A stretch of 49,962 nt of DNA from Methylocystis sp. (GTDB taxonomy: Bacteria > Pseudomonadota > Alphaproteobacteria > Rhizobiales > Beijerinckiaceae), in NCBI RefSeq assembly GCF_021731785.1, contig NZ_JAKFWS010000035.1, positions 1 through 49,962 of the forward strand, read 5' to 3'. This document shows positions 40,968-48,873 of this stretch, one piece after another. The first letter of the stretch is position 1, and each line of letters opens with the position of its first letter. Under the pieces are notes generated by a model. That model was not told the DNA's origin, searched no databases, and was given only the letters and a program-made list of their open reading frames with translations. A program made the translations under genes and the position numbers.

Positions 40968-42194
40968 TTAGGACGCGGCGAATTTCAGAAGCTTGATCGC
41001 CTCGAAATTCTGCACGCCACCGCCGACCCGCTTCGTCGTGTAGAACAGCACATAGGGCTTGGCGGAGTAGGGATCGCGCAGCACGCGAATGCCGACGCGA
41101 TCCACCACCACATAGCCGCGCTCGAAATCGCCGAAGGCGATGGAAAGCGAACCTGCGGCGGGATCAGGCATGTCCTCGGCTTCGACGACGGGAAAGTTCA
41201 TCAGCGAGGCCGCGCCGTCGGCCGTCGCGGGCGGCGCCCAGATATAATCGCCGGTTGTCGTCTTGAACTGGCGCACCAGAGATTGCGCGCGCCGACCCAT
41301 GACAAATTTGCCGTTCTGACGGAAGCCGGCGCGCAGCGCGTAGACCAGATTGACCAAGGCGTCAGAAGGATCGCTTGCCGCGAAGGCGCCGGCGGCGCCG
41401 GTCAGCACATAGCCGATATTGCCCCAAGTCCAACTCGCATCCGCGACGGTCGTGTAGGATAGAAAGCCCTTCGGCTTGTTCACGCCGTCGCCACTGACAA
41501 AGGCCGCGCCCTCCTGTTCGGCGAAGGCCGTCTGCACTTCCTCGGCGATCCATTGCTCGATGTCGACGACGGCGTCGTCGAGCAGCGCCTGAGTCGCCGC
41601 CGGCATGGCGTAGAGCTCCATCGCCGGGAAAGTCATATCTGCGAGCTGCTGATTATTGGTCTGCGGGCGCGGATCGGCTTCCGCGACCCATCCGGCGGCA
41701 GGTCCTGTCGTTGAAAAGGCGCGGCGCAGCGACGCGCCTGAGATTTCGCGCACACTGGAGATGGCGCGGATCGGCGAGAATTTCGCCAGTCTCCGCAATA
41801 CCTCGCGCTCTGTCGGCAGCGGCACGAGATAGCCGCCGTCGGGGCCAGAGCCGCGCGACAGCGCTTTAGCTTCAAGCGCCTTGAGGCCGCTCGCTTCGCC
41901 GGAGCGCATGTAGTGATTGAAGGCGCTCTTATGTTCCCGGCCGCTCTGGTCGTCGACGGGCTTGCCCCCGATTCGCGGCCGAGACATTTCGAGCGCCAGG
42001 CGATCGAGCCGGCTCTTGGTTTCGTCGAGCGCGTGGTCGATGTGCGCGAGCTTTTCATCGGTCACGACGTCGACGCCGAGGCGGTTCTCAAGCTGCGTCA
42101 GACGCTCGTCGTTCGTCTCCTTGAAGGCGCTGAAAGCGCGATTGAGATCGGCGAGAATCTCGTCGCCGGCGGACTTGGTTTCGATTCCTGACAT
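40968..42194 (-). CDS. GTA major capsid protein (HK97 fold, orfg5)
   Basis: 408 residues. N-terminal scaffold-like helical region (LNRAFSAFKETNDERLTQLE, to about residue 100), then the HK97-type capsid: GSGPDGGYLVPLPTEREVLR, FSPIRAISSVREISGASLRR, MELYAMPAATQALLDDAVVD, GRRAQSLVRQFKTTTGDYIW and the C-terminal GVRVLRDPYSAKPYVLFYTT-like strand. The prohead protease (orfg4) removes the N-terminal part. It appears intact. Confidence 0.93.
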   Translation of the reverse strand: MSGIETKSAGDEILADLNRAFSAFKETNDERLTQLENRLGVDVVTDEKLAHIDHALDETKSRLDRLALEMSRPRIGGKPVDDQSGREHKSAFNHYMRSGEASGLKALEAKALSRGSGPDGGYLVPLPTEREVLRRLAKFSPIRAISSVREISGASLRRAFSTTGPAAGWVAEADPRPQTNNQQLADMTFPAMELYAMPAATQALLDDAVVDIEQWIAEEVQTAFAEQEGAAFVSGDGVNKPKGFLSYTTVADASWTWGNIGYVLTGAAGAFAASDPSDALVNLVYALRAGFRQNGKFVMGRRAQSLVRQFKTTTGDYIWAPPATADGAASLMNFPVVEAEDMPDPAAGSLSIAFGDFERGYVVVDRVGIRVLRDPYSAKPYVLFYTTKRVGGGVQNFEAIKLLKFAAS

Positions 42195-42347
42195 GTATAA
42201 AGCCTCATGCTTGGCGCCGGCGCGAAGAAATCCCGCGTGACTCGCGTCGCCGGGATGAAGTCGCGCGCTGGGGAAGTCCGTCTTGGAAAGAGCCGATTGC
42301 GCCCGACGGCGAGAGCGCGGATCGATTCGAGAAGGTTGAGCGGCCGC

Positions 42348-42923
42348 TCAGGAGCTTTGGGCAAGCCGCCGCAGCGCCTGCGCAAATTCAAGCGCGGCGC
42401 GCTGCGCTCTTACGCGCGAGAGTTTGGCGCCAAGCGCTTCCATGCTCGGCGCGCCGATGCGCGCCTGCGGCAGCATCGGAAAAGTGACGATTGAGATTTC
42501 CCACAGATCGATCTCATCGAGGCGGCGCACGCCGCTCGATTTTTCCGTCGTCGCGCGCAGCGTGCGAAAGCCGATGGAGAGGCCGTCGATCGCGCCCTTG
42601 CGCATCAGCGACAGCGCTTCGCGCGCCCGCGCCACCGACAAATCGAGGCGGCCTTCGACCTTTAGTCCGCGCGAATCTTCGACGATCGAGGCCCAAAGCC
42701 CGATCGGCTCGGCCGCCTGCTGCTGCCACAGCATTTTCACGCCCTGCGCGCCGCGCTTGATGAGCGAGCGCGCGAAGGCGCCGGCCATCACCATGTCGCC
42801 GCCTGAGTCGACCACGCCGAAGAGGCTGGCGTAGCCGGAGAAGACGCCGGCTTCAGTTGCCTGCAGCCGCGACAGCTCTGCGCGCTTTATTTCCGGGGCG
42901 TCAATTCTTCGCAACGCCGCCAT
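42348..42923 (-). CDS. GTA prohead protease (orfg4, HK97 family)
   Basis: 191 residues. U35-type motifs: GVFSGYASLFGVVDSGGDMV, AFARSLIKRG, VKMLWQQQAAEPIGLWASIV with the catalytic His position replaced in this stretch by Q (LWQQQ), DGLSIGFRTLRATTE with the catalytic Ser, and IDLWEISIVTFPMLPQARI. Homologues usually have LWNH or LWQH before the helix; the altered residue could reduce activity. The ATG overlaps the stop of the small gene upstream. Confidence 0.85.
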   Translation of the reverse strand: MAALRRIDAPEIKRAELSRLQATEAGVFSGYASLFGVVDSGGDMVMAGAFARSLIKRGAQGVKMLWQQQAAEPIGLWASIVEDSRGLKVEGRLDLSVARAREALSLMRKGAIDGLSIGFRTLRATTEKSSGVRRLDEIDLWEISIVTFPMLPQARIGAPSMEALGAKLSRVRAQRAALEFAQALRRLAQSS

Positions 42924-43099
42924 CAGCTCTTCTCCGCCTGGGCGTTGATTGGCGCATGGCTCGCCGCGCGCGCCTCCGTGCGCAGCTGCGCCAGAAGTTC
43001 GACGAAGGTCTTAAAGACGGCGGAAGGGTCTTCCCGTAAGCGCGCACGGCGCGCGCGCGGACGTCTTACAAAATGCGGCAGCCAATTCTTCTGATTCAT
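42923..43099 (-). CDS. Small GTA-cluster protein
   Basis: 58 residues from ATG 43099 with an AGGAG site; overlaps orfg3.5 upstream and orfg4 downstream by 1 to 4 bases. Basic N-terminus (NWLPHFVRRPRARRARLRED) then a helix (VFKTFVELLAQLRTEARAAS). No family recognised. Position suggests a minor head-assembly factor. Confidence 0.6.
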   Translation of the reverse strand: MNQKNWLPHFVRRPRARRARLREDPSAVFKTFVELLAQLRTEARAASHAPINAQAEKS

Positions 43100-43284
43100 T
43101 GATCGCTCCTGCAACGTCGGTTGAAGCGCGCGAGTTCGCGCACGAAAGCGTCGAGGCGGCGCGTCGCCTCGCCGAGTTCCCGCAAGGCGAGATAGGCTTG
43201 CGCCGTGGCGGCGCAGGCCCAAAGGAACAGCGCGAGATGCGCGAGATCGCCGCGCTCCAAGATGGCGTTCAGAATGTCGGACAT
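43096..43284 (-). CDS. GTA orfg3.5-like small membrane protein
   Basis: 62 residues: DLAHLALFLWACAATAQAYL is one hydrophobic helix, followed by a charged amphipathic helix (RELGEATRRLDAFVRELARF). Matches in size, position and topology the small ORF between portal and prohead protease of RcGTA-type clusters. Overlaps the end of the portal fragment by 16 bp. Confidence 0.7.
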   Translation of the reverse strand: MSDILNAILERGDLAHLALFLWACAATAQAYLALRELGEATRRLDAFVRELARFNRRCRSDQ

Positions 43285-43763
43285 GGCGGTCGGATTTCCG
43301 GCGGGCGGCGCAAGTGTCGCGTCATTACCGACGCGAAGCCCGGCTGCAGCCAGGCCTGAAAGCTCTTCTGCACGCGCGCGACGAGCGACAGCACGGTCTG
43401 ACGCCAGAAGGCGCGATTGGCTTCAGTGTAATTGCTGAACTTATTGTCGCCTGGAAGACCCAACAGCAGCGGCGGCACGCCGAAGGCGAGCGCGATCTCG
43501 CGCGCGGCGCCCGCTTTCGATTCGGTGAAATCCATGTCTTTTGGCGAAAGCGACAGCGCTTTCCAGTCGAGCCCGCCTTCGAGCAGCAGCGGCCTTCCGG
43601 CGTTTGTCGCGCCGGAGAAATTCTCCTCCAGCTCTTCCTTCAGCCGAGAGAATTGCGCGTCGGTGAGATGCGCGCCTTTCGGCCCCGCATAGACCAGCGC
43701 GCCGGAAGGCCGCGCGGAATTGTCGAGCGGCGCCTTGTTCCAAAAACTCGCGGGGTGTCTCGC
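43269..43763 (-). pseudogene. Second, partial copy of the GTA portal gene
   Basis: An open frame without a start codon reads SFWNKAPLDNSARPSGALVY, through MDFTESKAGAAREIALAFGV, to VQKSFQAWLQPGF, matching the middle of the intact portal (44957-46366) with about 7 substitutions over 137 residues. It ends in an unrelated tail (ASVMTRHLRRPPEIRPPCPT). A TAG closes the frame just upstream (43764-43766). Probably the remaining 3' half of the ancestral portal gene, displaced by the cassette now to its right. Confidence 0.85.
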
Positions 43764-43824
43764 CTAAAGATCGGCTAAGCCAATCGACGCAACGACTTGG
43801 TATGCTTCAACAGCTCCGTTCTCT

Positions 43825-43843
43825 CGCTAACGAAGCCTCGCGC
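43825..43843 (-). repeat. Tail-end remnant, third copy
   Basis: On the minus strand the core GCGCGAGGCTTCGTTAGCG encodes ARGFVS, as at the end of the portal tail, but here it continues RTELLKHTKSLRRLA and a stop. It lies 580 bp from the middle copy and just before the partial portal. Confidence 0.65.
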
Positions 43844-43866
43844 GCCTCTCTTCAAAAGTGGGAAGC

Positions 43867-44367
43867 CTAGATCGAAATTTTCTTCTTGCCGGAGATCATA
43901 TCGATCAAATCGGATTTCGAGATCCTCTGTCCACGGTCGGTAATGTGAATATAGCTGTCGGGAATATCGTCAAGGATCGCCTTGTCGACTTCCAAGCCGT
44001 TGCTCGCCAACAGGTGAGCGAGCACATATTTCGCGTCAAGGGCGAGCGCGCGAAAGCGATCCCATTCGTCGGCCAAGGGCGCGTTCTTGAGTTCCTCGAT
44101 GGCTTCCATATCGCGGCCGAGGTGGCGCAGATTCTCGGCAATATGTTTAGAAACGGTCGATCGGCATCTACAGTCCGATTGAATCCCTCGCAGCACGTCG
44201 ATGGCCTCGTCATGCCGGCCTTCTGCCGAAAGCGCGCTTGCGCGCCAGTGGGCGATTTGACCGCGCTCGTCCGGGTCGCGACCAGGGGACGCGCTATCGA
44301 GCATATCGTGCAGTGCTTTCCAGTCGCGCTGGCGGAAGAGTTCGCTGCAATTATTATGGATTTTCAT
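43867..44367 (-). CDS. Immunity-like small protein, paralogue B
   Basis: 166 residues from ATG 44367, the start aligned with paralogue A; a TTG at 44382 would overlap the tail remnant. Helical, TPR-like: RQRDWKALHDMLDSASPGRD, HWRASALSAEGRHDEAIDVL, ENLRHLGRDMEAIEELKNAP, then a compact C-terminus DIPDSYIHITDRGQRISKSD ending in a Lys-rich SGKKKISI. About four in five residues equal those of paralogue A by hand alignment. No GTA cluster gene resembles it. Size, tandem pairing and position after a variable C-terminal tip suggest an immunity protein, unproven. Confidence 0.7.
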   Translation of the reverse strand: MKIHNNCSELFRQRDWKALHDMLDSASPGRDPDERGQIAHWRASALSAEGRHDEAIDVLRGIQSDCRCRSTVSKHIAENLRHLGRDMEAIEELKNAPLADEWDRFRALALDAKYVLAHLLASNGLEVDKAILDDIPDSYIHITDRGQRISKSDLIDMISGKKKISI

Positions 44368-44378
44368 CACAATCTCGC

Positions 44379-44424
44379 TCAAACGGCATTACCGCCACAC
44401 GCAGCGCTGACGAAACCTCGCGCG
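44379..44424 (-). repeat. Orphan end of the portal tail, middle copy
   Basis: Between the two paralogues, the minus strand again encodes ARGFVSAACGGNAV and a TGA, identical in protein to the last 14 residues of the portal fusion, 579 bp from it. No start codon or upstream part remains. It shows that the tail end and the small gene were duplicated together. Confidence 0.75.
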
Positions 44425-44443
44425 CTCTTCAAAAGCGCGAAAC

Positions 44444-44947
44444 TCAAATCGAACTTTTCTTCCTGCCGGAGATCAGATCCATCAAATCGGATTTCGAGAT
44501 TCTCTGTCCGCGATCAGTGATATGAATATAGCCATCGGGAATATCATCGAGGATCGTCTGGTCGACTTCTAGCCCGTTGCTGGCCAAAAGGTGGGCGAGG
44601 ACATATTTCGCGTCAAGGACGAGCGCGCGAAAGCTGTCCCATTCTTCGGCCAAGGGCGCGTTCCTGAGTTCCTCGATCGCCTCCATATCGCGGCCCAGCC
44701 GGCGCAGATTCTCCGCGATCTTTTTGGAAACTCTTGTCTGGCATCGGCAATCCGATCCGATTGCGCGCAGTGTGTCGATGGCTTCCTCATGCCGGCTCTC
44801 GGCGGAAAAGGCGGTCGCGCGCCAGTGCTCGATTTGGCTTCGTTCGTCCGGATCGCGGCCAGGGGAGGCGGTATCCAGCGCGCTATGCAAGGCTTTCCAG
44901 TCGCGCTGGCGGTAGAGATTGCTGCAATGATCGTCGATGTTCATCAT
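44444..44947 (-). CDS. Immunity-like small protein, paralogue A
   Basis: 167 residues; two adjacent ATGs, the first at 44947, 9 bases after the portal stop. Same architecture as paralogue B: YRQRDWKALHSALDTASPGR, ATAFSAESRHEEAIDTLRAI, a CRC motif, ENLRRLGRDMEAIEELRNAP, and DIPDGYIHITDRGQRISKSD. Cytoplasmic (no signal or membrane segment). Tight coupling to the modified portal gene implies co-expression. I do not recognise a named family; a TPR-like immunity or chaperone protein is inferred. Confidence 0.7.
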   Translation of the reverse strand: MMNIDDHCSNLYRQRDWKALHSALDTASPGRDPDERSQIEHWRATAFSAESRHEEAIDTLRAIGSDCRCQTRVSKKIAENLRRLGRDMEAIEELRNAPLAEEWDSFRALVLDAKYVLAHLLASNGLEVDQTILDDIPDGYIHITDRGQRISKSDLMDLISGRKKSSI

Positions 44948-44956
44948 AACACCCGT

Positions 44957-46366
44957 TCAAACTGCATTTCCGCCACACGCCGCGCTGACGAAGCCTCGCG
45001 CGCAATTTTCGACATCATTATAGCCGCCCGTCAATCCTAAGGGCGGATTTGGCAGGTCGAGTAGGTTCTCACAACGCTCTCGCGCCAATGCCCACTCTTC
45101 TGCGCAGATGTCAGCCAAGTCTAGCAAGTCATGACCATCGAGGCCAATGTCGTTCTTGTCGTCGCTGAGTCGATTCGACTTTCCGCGACAGCCGCACGGA
45201 GTCCGCGCCGGGCCGTAGCCCACCGCCTCGCGCTGTTCGTCGAGCGTGAGGAAGGCGGCCTTGCCGACGCGCTCCCATTCGCTTGCGCGCTCGCTCGCCA
45301 ACGCTTCAAGACGGTCGGCGTTATAGTCGAGCCGGAAAGCTCCGAAGCCCGGCTGCAGCCAGGCCTGAAAGCTCTTCTGCACGCGCGCGACGAGCGGCAG
45401 CACGGTCTGGCGCCAGAAGGCGCGATTGGCCTCGGCATAATTGCTGAAGGTATTGTCGCCGGGAAGACCCAGAAGCAGCGGCGGCACGCCGAAGGCGAGC
45501 GCGATCTCGCGCGCGGCGCCCGCTTTCGACTCGGTAAAATCCATGTCCTTTGGCGAAAGCGACAGCGCTTTCCAGTCGAGCCCGCCTTCGAGCAGCAGAG
45601 GCCGGCCGGCGTTTGCAGCGCCGGAGAAATTCTCTTCGAGTTCTTCCTTCAGCCGAGAGAATTGCTCGTCGGTGAGATGCGCGCCTTCCGGCCCAGCATA
45701 GACGAGGGCGCCCGAAGGCCGCGCGGAATTATCGAGCAGCGCCTTGTTCCAGAAACTCGCGGCGTTATGCGTATCAAGCGCCACTTGCGCGGCGGCGAGC
45801 GGCGGAAATCCATAATAATCATCGAGCGGGTTGAAGAATTTGATATGCAGGATCGGTTTGATTCCTTCGCCGCGCATCTCGTAGCGCGCTTCCTGTCCGA
45901 GCGCGCGATAGACATAGGCCGCCGGCCAGCCGTTACGTCCCGCCTCAATGCTCATGCAGTCGGGCCGCAGCGCATAAAGTTCGCGCAGCGCGTCGTCGAT
46001 CAGAACCGATTCGATATAGGCGTTTCCGTAAAGCAGCAGATTAGCGCAGATCGCCTCGATGAAGGAGGCGTTGGTGTCGAGCGGATTGGGACGCTCGATG
46101 AGAGAGATCAGCGGATGATCAATCGCCTCCTCGCGGCCCTCATAGACGAGCCAGGGCACTGAAGCCGCGGCTTCCGCCACCATGCGCACGCAGCGATAGC
46201 AGACGGCGTTGCGCTCATAGCCTTCGCGCGTCAGCGTCGTCGAATTGCGCGCGCTCCAATGCGGCTGTCCGAGCGCATGCATGGCGAGGAGCTTCGCCGC
46301 GCGCGAATATTTGGTTTCGCGCGCCGGCGCGACCGCGCCGATGAGTCGCGAGAGCAGTGAGGGCAT
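44957..46366 (-). CDS. GTA portal protein (orfg3) with a foreign 82-residue C-terminal tail
   Basis: 469 residues from ATG 46366 (AAAGGA site). HK97-type portal: SARNSTTLTREGYERNAVCY, VYEGREEAIDHPLISLIERP, ILHIKFFNPLDDYYGFPPLA, AAREIALAFGVPPLLLGLPG, EANRAFWRQTVLPLVARVQK, REAVGYGPA. Normal portals end soon after GYGP. Here 82 more residues (44957 to about 45205) follow: an acidic linker, DICAEEWALARERCENLLDL, PPLGLTGGYNDVENCARGFV and SAACGGNAV. The paired Cys and the CGGN ending resemble C-terminal tips of polymorphic (Rhs/CDI-like) toxins by style only. Confidence 0.9.
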   Translation of the reverse strand: MPSLLSRLIGAVAPARETKYSRAAKLLAMHALGQPHWSARNSTTLTREGYERNAVCYRCVRMVAEAAASVPWLVYEGREEAIDHPLISLIERPNPLDTNASFIEAICANLLLYGNAYIESVLIDDALRELYALRPDCMSIEAGRNGWPAAYVYRALGQEARYEMRGEGIKPILHIKFFNPLDDYYGFPPLAAAQVALDTHNAASFWNKALLDNSARPSGALVYAGPEGAHLTDEQFSRLKEELEENFSGAANAGRPLLLEGGLDWKALSLSPKDMDFTESKAGAAREIALAFGVPPLLLGLPGDNTFSNYAEANRAFWRQTVLPLVARVQKSFQAWLQPGFGAFRLDYNADRLEALASERASEWERVGKAAFLTLDEQREAVGYGPARTPCGCRGKSNRLSDDKNDIGLDGHDLLDLADICAEEWALARERCENLLDLPNPPLGLTGGYNDVENCARGFVSAACGGNAV

Positions 46367-46425
46367 GAAAGGTCCTTTGAAAGAAGGCGTCTCGCAGCGC
46401 GCCAAACCCCAAGCCCCTCACCGTA

Positions 46426-46449
46426 CCTCTCCCCGCAAGCGGGGAGAGG
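46426..46449. repeat. Palindromic repeat between portal and terminase, unit 1
   Basis: CCTCTCCCCGC and GCGGGGAGAGG (11-bp perfect arms, 2-base loop). A REP-like hairpin of the kind scattered in rhizobial intergenic DNA. Confidence 0.7.
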
Positions 46450-46514
46450 AGGCGTCAGGCGTTTCGCGAAAAAACACGCGTTCGCTTGGTTGCCGAGGCG
46501 TTGCGTTGTCATCC

Positions 46515-46538
46515 CTTCTCCCCGCTCGCGGGGAGAAG
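46515..46538. repeat. Palindromic repeat between portal and terminase, unit 2
   Basis: CTTCTCCCCGC and GCGGGGAGAAG (11-bp arms, 2-base loop), 65 bp from unit 1 and nearly identical. The pair occupies the 225-bp gap between orfg2 and orfg3, which is otherwise empty. Confidence 0.7.
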
Positions 46539-46591
46539 TGAGATGAAAGGCTGGGGTTTTGTCCGAATGAAACGAACGGCGGCGAAACCGC

Positions 46592-48007
46592 TCACACCCT
46601 TTGCATCCGCGGCTCAGGCGCTTTCGGCGTCAAAGCCAGCGCGGTGATCGCCCAGACCAGCGCGTCGAGTCGGTCGGGACTGCGGCCGGATGAAAGTCCG
46701 TCGGCGGCGAAATCGCACATCTCGTCTTCGAGCGCCGGAAAGGCGCCGACATGTTTGACTCTGCCTTGTTCGTAAAGCTGCGCGACCGGCGCGGCGCGCA
46801 AATATTTGCCTCGCGTTGCGCGTGTCATCGTCACCGGGACGGAAGGATCGGCTTCGTTGAGCACGGCGCGCACCATTTCGCCGCCCTGATTGACTTCAGC
46901 GACAAGCGCGTCGGCGGAAAGCTTGTGATAGAGCGCGATCGCCGCCCGCGCCCATTGCGCCGGCCGCGCCGCCGACAATGTCGCGTCGGCGAGAACGTAA
47001 AGCGCGCCGCTCTCTTCAATGCCCGCAGCGACGAGCCCGCAATTGTCGGCGCGCTTGCCTGAACTTGCCGGCGGATCGACCGCGACGACCATGCGCTTTA
47101 GCGGCGGCGCCTCATGGACGCGGGCGCGCTCCAGCATGTCGCGCGTCCACAGCGCGTCCTTGCGCTCATCGAGGATTTCGCCGTCGAGTTCCTGGCGCCC
47201 CAATCGCGTGCCGGCATATTGCGCGACGACGCTTTCGAGAAAGGACGGCGCAAGATTGGCGGCGTTTTCGCGCGTTAAGGCGCGGGTCACGACGCTTGAC
47301 GGATGTGCGATCAGCTCTTTCAGCAGCGGCAGCGGACGCGGGGTCGTCGTCACCAGCTGACGCGGCCAGTCGCCGAGACGCAGACCAAATTGCAGCATGT
47401 CCCATGTCTCCCTGGCGTAGCGCCATTTGGCGAGTTCGTCGCACCAGGCGGCGTGAAACTGCGGGCCGCGCAGGCTTTCTGGATCTTCCGCCGAAAAGGC
47501 TTGCGCCACGGCGCCCGAGTCCCAGACGAGCCGTCTGCGCGTCGTCTCCCAGCGCGGCCGCTCGCGTCGCCCATGCACCGCGAGTAATCCTGAGACGCCT
47601 TCGACCATCACTTCGCGAACGTCGGCCGCGGTCTCGCCGACAAGCGCGATGCGGCCGAGCGGGCGCGGCGAGAATTGCGCGCGTCCGAGCGCAAGCGCTT
47701 TCACCCATTCGGCGCCGGCGCGCGTCTTGCCCGCGCCGCGTCCGCCGAGAATGAGCCAGCTGCGCCACGGCGCGCCATTGGCGGCCAGCAGCGGCGGCCA
47801 TTGATCGCGTCGCGCGACGAATTCCCAATCGTCGAGAAGCCGCGCGAGTTCTCTTGCGCTCAGTCCTTCGAGCGTCTCATTCAGCCGGCCCTGCGCCGCG
47901 CAGTCGTTCAAGCCGTCGAGCAAGCTCCGCGCGGAGTTCGGCCAATTCGCGGGGCGGTTCGTCGCCGCCTCGCTCGCTCGCGTCTCCGGCGTATTGGTCG
48001 CTGTCAT
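46592..48007 (-). CDS. GTA terminase large subunit (orfg2)
   Basis: 471 residues from ATG 48007; the true start may be later, since this one overlaps the upstream gene by 131 bp. ATPase: Walker A LILGGRGAGKTRAGAEWVKA, GETAADVREVMVEGVSGLL, Walker B-like QFHAAWCDELAKWRYARETW, coupling motif QLVTTTPRPLPLLKELI. Nuclease: VVAVDPPASSGKRADNCGLV, ADALVAEVNQGGEMV and DRLDALVWAI. Packages DNA into the head by headful. It appears intact. Confidence 0.93.
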   Translation of the reverse strand: MTATNTPETRASEAATNRPANWPNSARSLLDGLNDCAAQGRLNETLEGLSARELARLLDDWEFVARRDQWPPLLAANGAPWRSWLILGGRGAGKTRAGAEWVKALALGRAQFSPRPLGRIALVGETAADVREVMVEGVSGLLAVHGRRERPRWETTRRRLVWDSGAVAQAFSAEDPESLRGPQFHAAWCDELAKWRYARETWDMLQFGLRLGDWPRQLVTTTPRPLPLLKELIAHPSSVVTRALTRENAANLAPSFLESVVAQYAGTRLGRQELDGEILDERKDALWTRDMLERARVHEAPPLKRMVVAVDPPASSGKRADNCGLVAAGIEESGALYVLADATLSAARPAQWARAAIALYHKLSADALVAEVNQGGEMVRAVLNEADPSVPVTMTRATRGKYLRAAPVAQLYEQGRVKHVGAFPALEDEMCDFAADGLSSGRSPDRLDALVWAITALALTPKAPEPRMQRV

Positions 48008-48419
48008 CGTCTGCGTCGTTCTTCTTATCCTCGCTCTCGCGCCGCATGCGCTTCAATTCGGCGAGCGTCTTGACGAGGCTTGCGAGCGTGCGGGCGCTCG
48101 CCTCGATGGTCTTTGGCGCATGTTTGGCGAGCGCCGCTTCGGCGCGGGCGAATTCCTGCTCGACGGCGTCTTCGAGCCGCGCGATGAGCCGGTTCGCGTC
48201 GCGCGGTTTCTTCGCGGCGCGGTTACCCCCTTGCGTTTTTTTGGGCGCGCAGGCGGAAGCGCGCAGCGGCCAGCCGTTCTGTTCGCGAAAGCGGCGAAAC
48301 TGCCCGACGCTCATGCCGAGCAGTTCGAGAATTTCGCCGATCGGCGTGACGCCCGAGTCGTAGAGAAGCTTCGCCTGCGCGATCTTTTCGTCGCAGGGCG
48401 GCGCGGATTTGGCCGCCAT
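47877..48419 (-). CDS. GTA orfg1-like small terminase/DNA-binding protein
   Basis: 180 residues. N-terminal HTH-like segment: CDEKIAQAKLLYDSGVTPIG, then EILELLGMSVGQFRRFREQN. Middle basic region and helical stretch (ARLEDAVEQEFARAEAALAK), acidic end. It lies directly upstream of the large terminase, where RcGTA orfg1 (small terminase, TerS) is found. First gene of the cluster; the promoter should lie right of 48419. Confidence 0.7.
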   Translation of the reverse strand: MAAKSAPPCDEKIAQAKLLYDSGVTPIGEILELLGMSVGQFRRFREQNGWPLRASACAPKKTQGGNRAAKKPRDANRLIARLEDAVEQEFARAEAALAKHAPKTIEASARTLASLVKTLAELKRMRRESEDKKNDADDDSDQYAGDASERGGDEPPRELAELRAELARRLERLRGAGPAE

Positions 48420-48496
48420 CAGCCAGTCTCCGGGAGAGTTCGCGGTTAGATGATTTTGATTTGCTAAACGTGCGATTTGCTCAAAGTGCTGCGGGC

Positions 48497-48605
48497 GTCA
48501 TTCCGACCGCAGGCCTGATCGGGAATCCAGAGTCACAACAAGCGTCCTCGATGTCGTTCTGGAATTCCGATCGCGCTGCGCGTCGGGAAAGACATTATGG
48601 AAGCG
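48497..48605. repeat. Dispersed intergenic repeat, copy 2
   Basis: Related to 40082-40200: begins GTCATTCC, contains GATCGGGAATCC, ends CGGGAAAGAC then TATGGAAGC. It lies upstream of orfg1 within a 454-bp non-coding interval. Confidence 0.6.
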
Positions 48606-48662
48606 TTTGACTCTCGCGCGTGTCGGGGAATGGCAGGCGCGTGCCTTTGAAACGACGCTCCA

Positions 48663-48714
48663 AAAAAGATCCCCTCGGCCTCAGGAACGCGCGAGCGTCC
48701 TAAGGCGCGAGGGG
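48663..48714 (-). terminator. Rho-independent terminator after the YcgN gene
   Basis: Long imperfect inverted repeat (48671-48686 with 48698-48714). Read on the minus strand, the stem ends GAGGGG and is followed by ATCTTTTTT, so it terminates transcription arriving from 48874. It separates that gene from the GTA cluster. Confidence 0.75.
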
Positions 48715-48873
48715 ACCAGAAGGGCGCGGGGAACGGGAGGAGAGACGCCGCGCCCTTGAAACTCATTCGCGCCGCTCAAGCGCAATTTTGGAGCATGCAT
48801 CTTCTCTACCGGAGCAGCGGCCGGCTATCAAGGAATAAAATCCTGTAGGCTGACAAAAATCCGCGCTGCCTCC

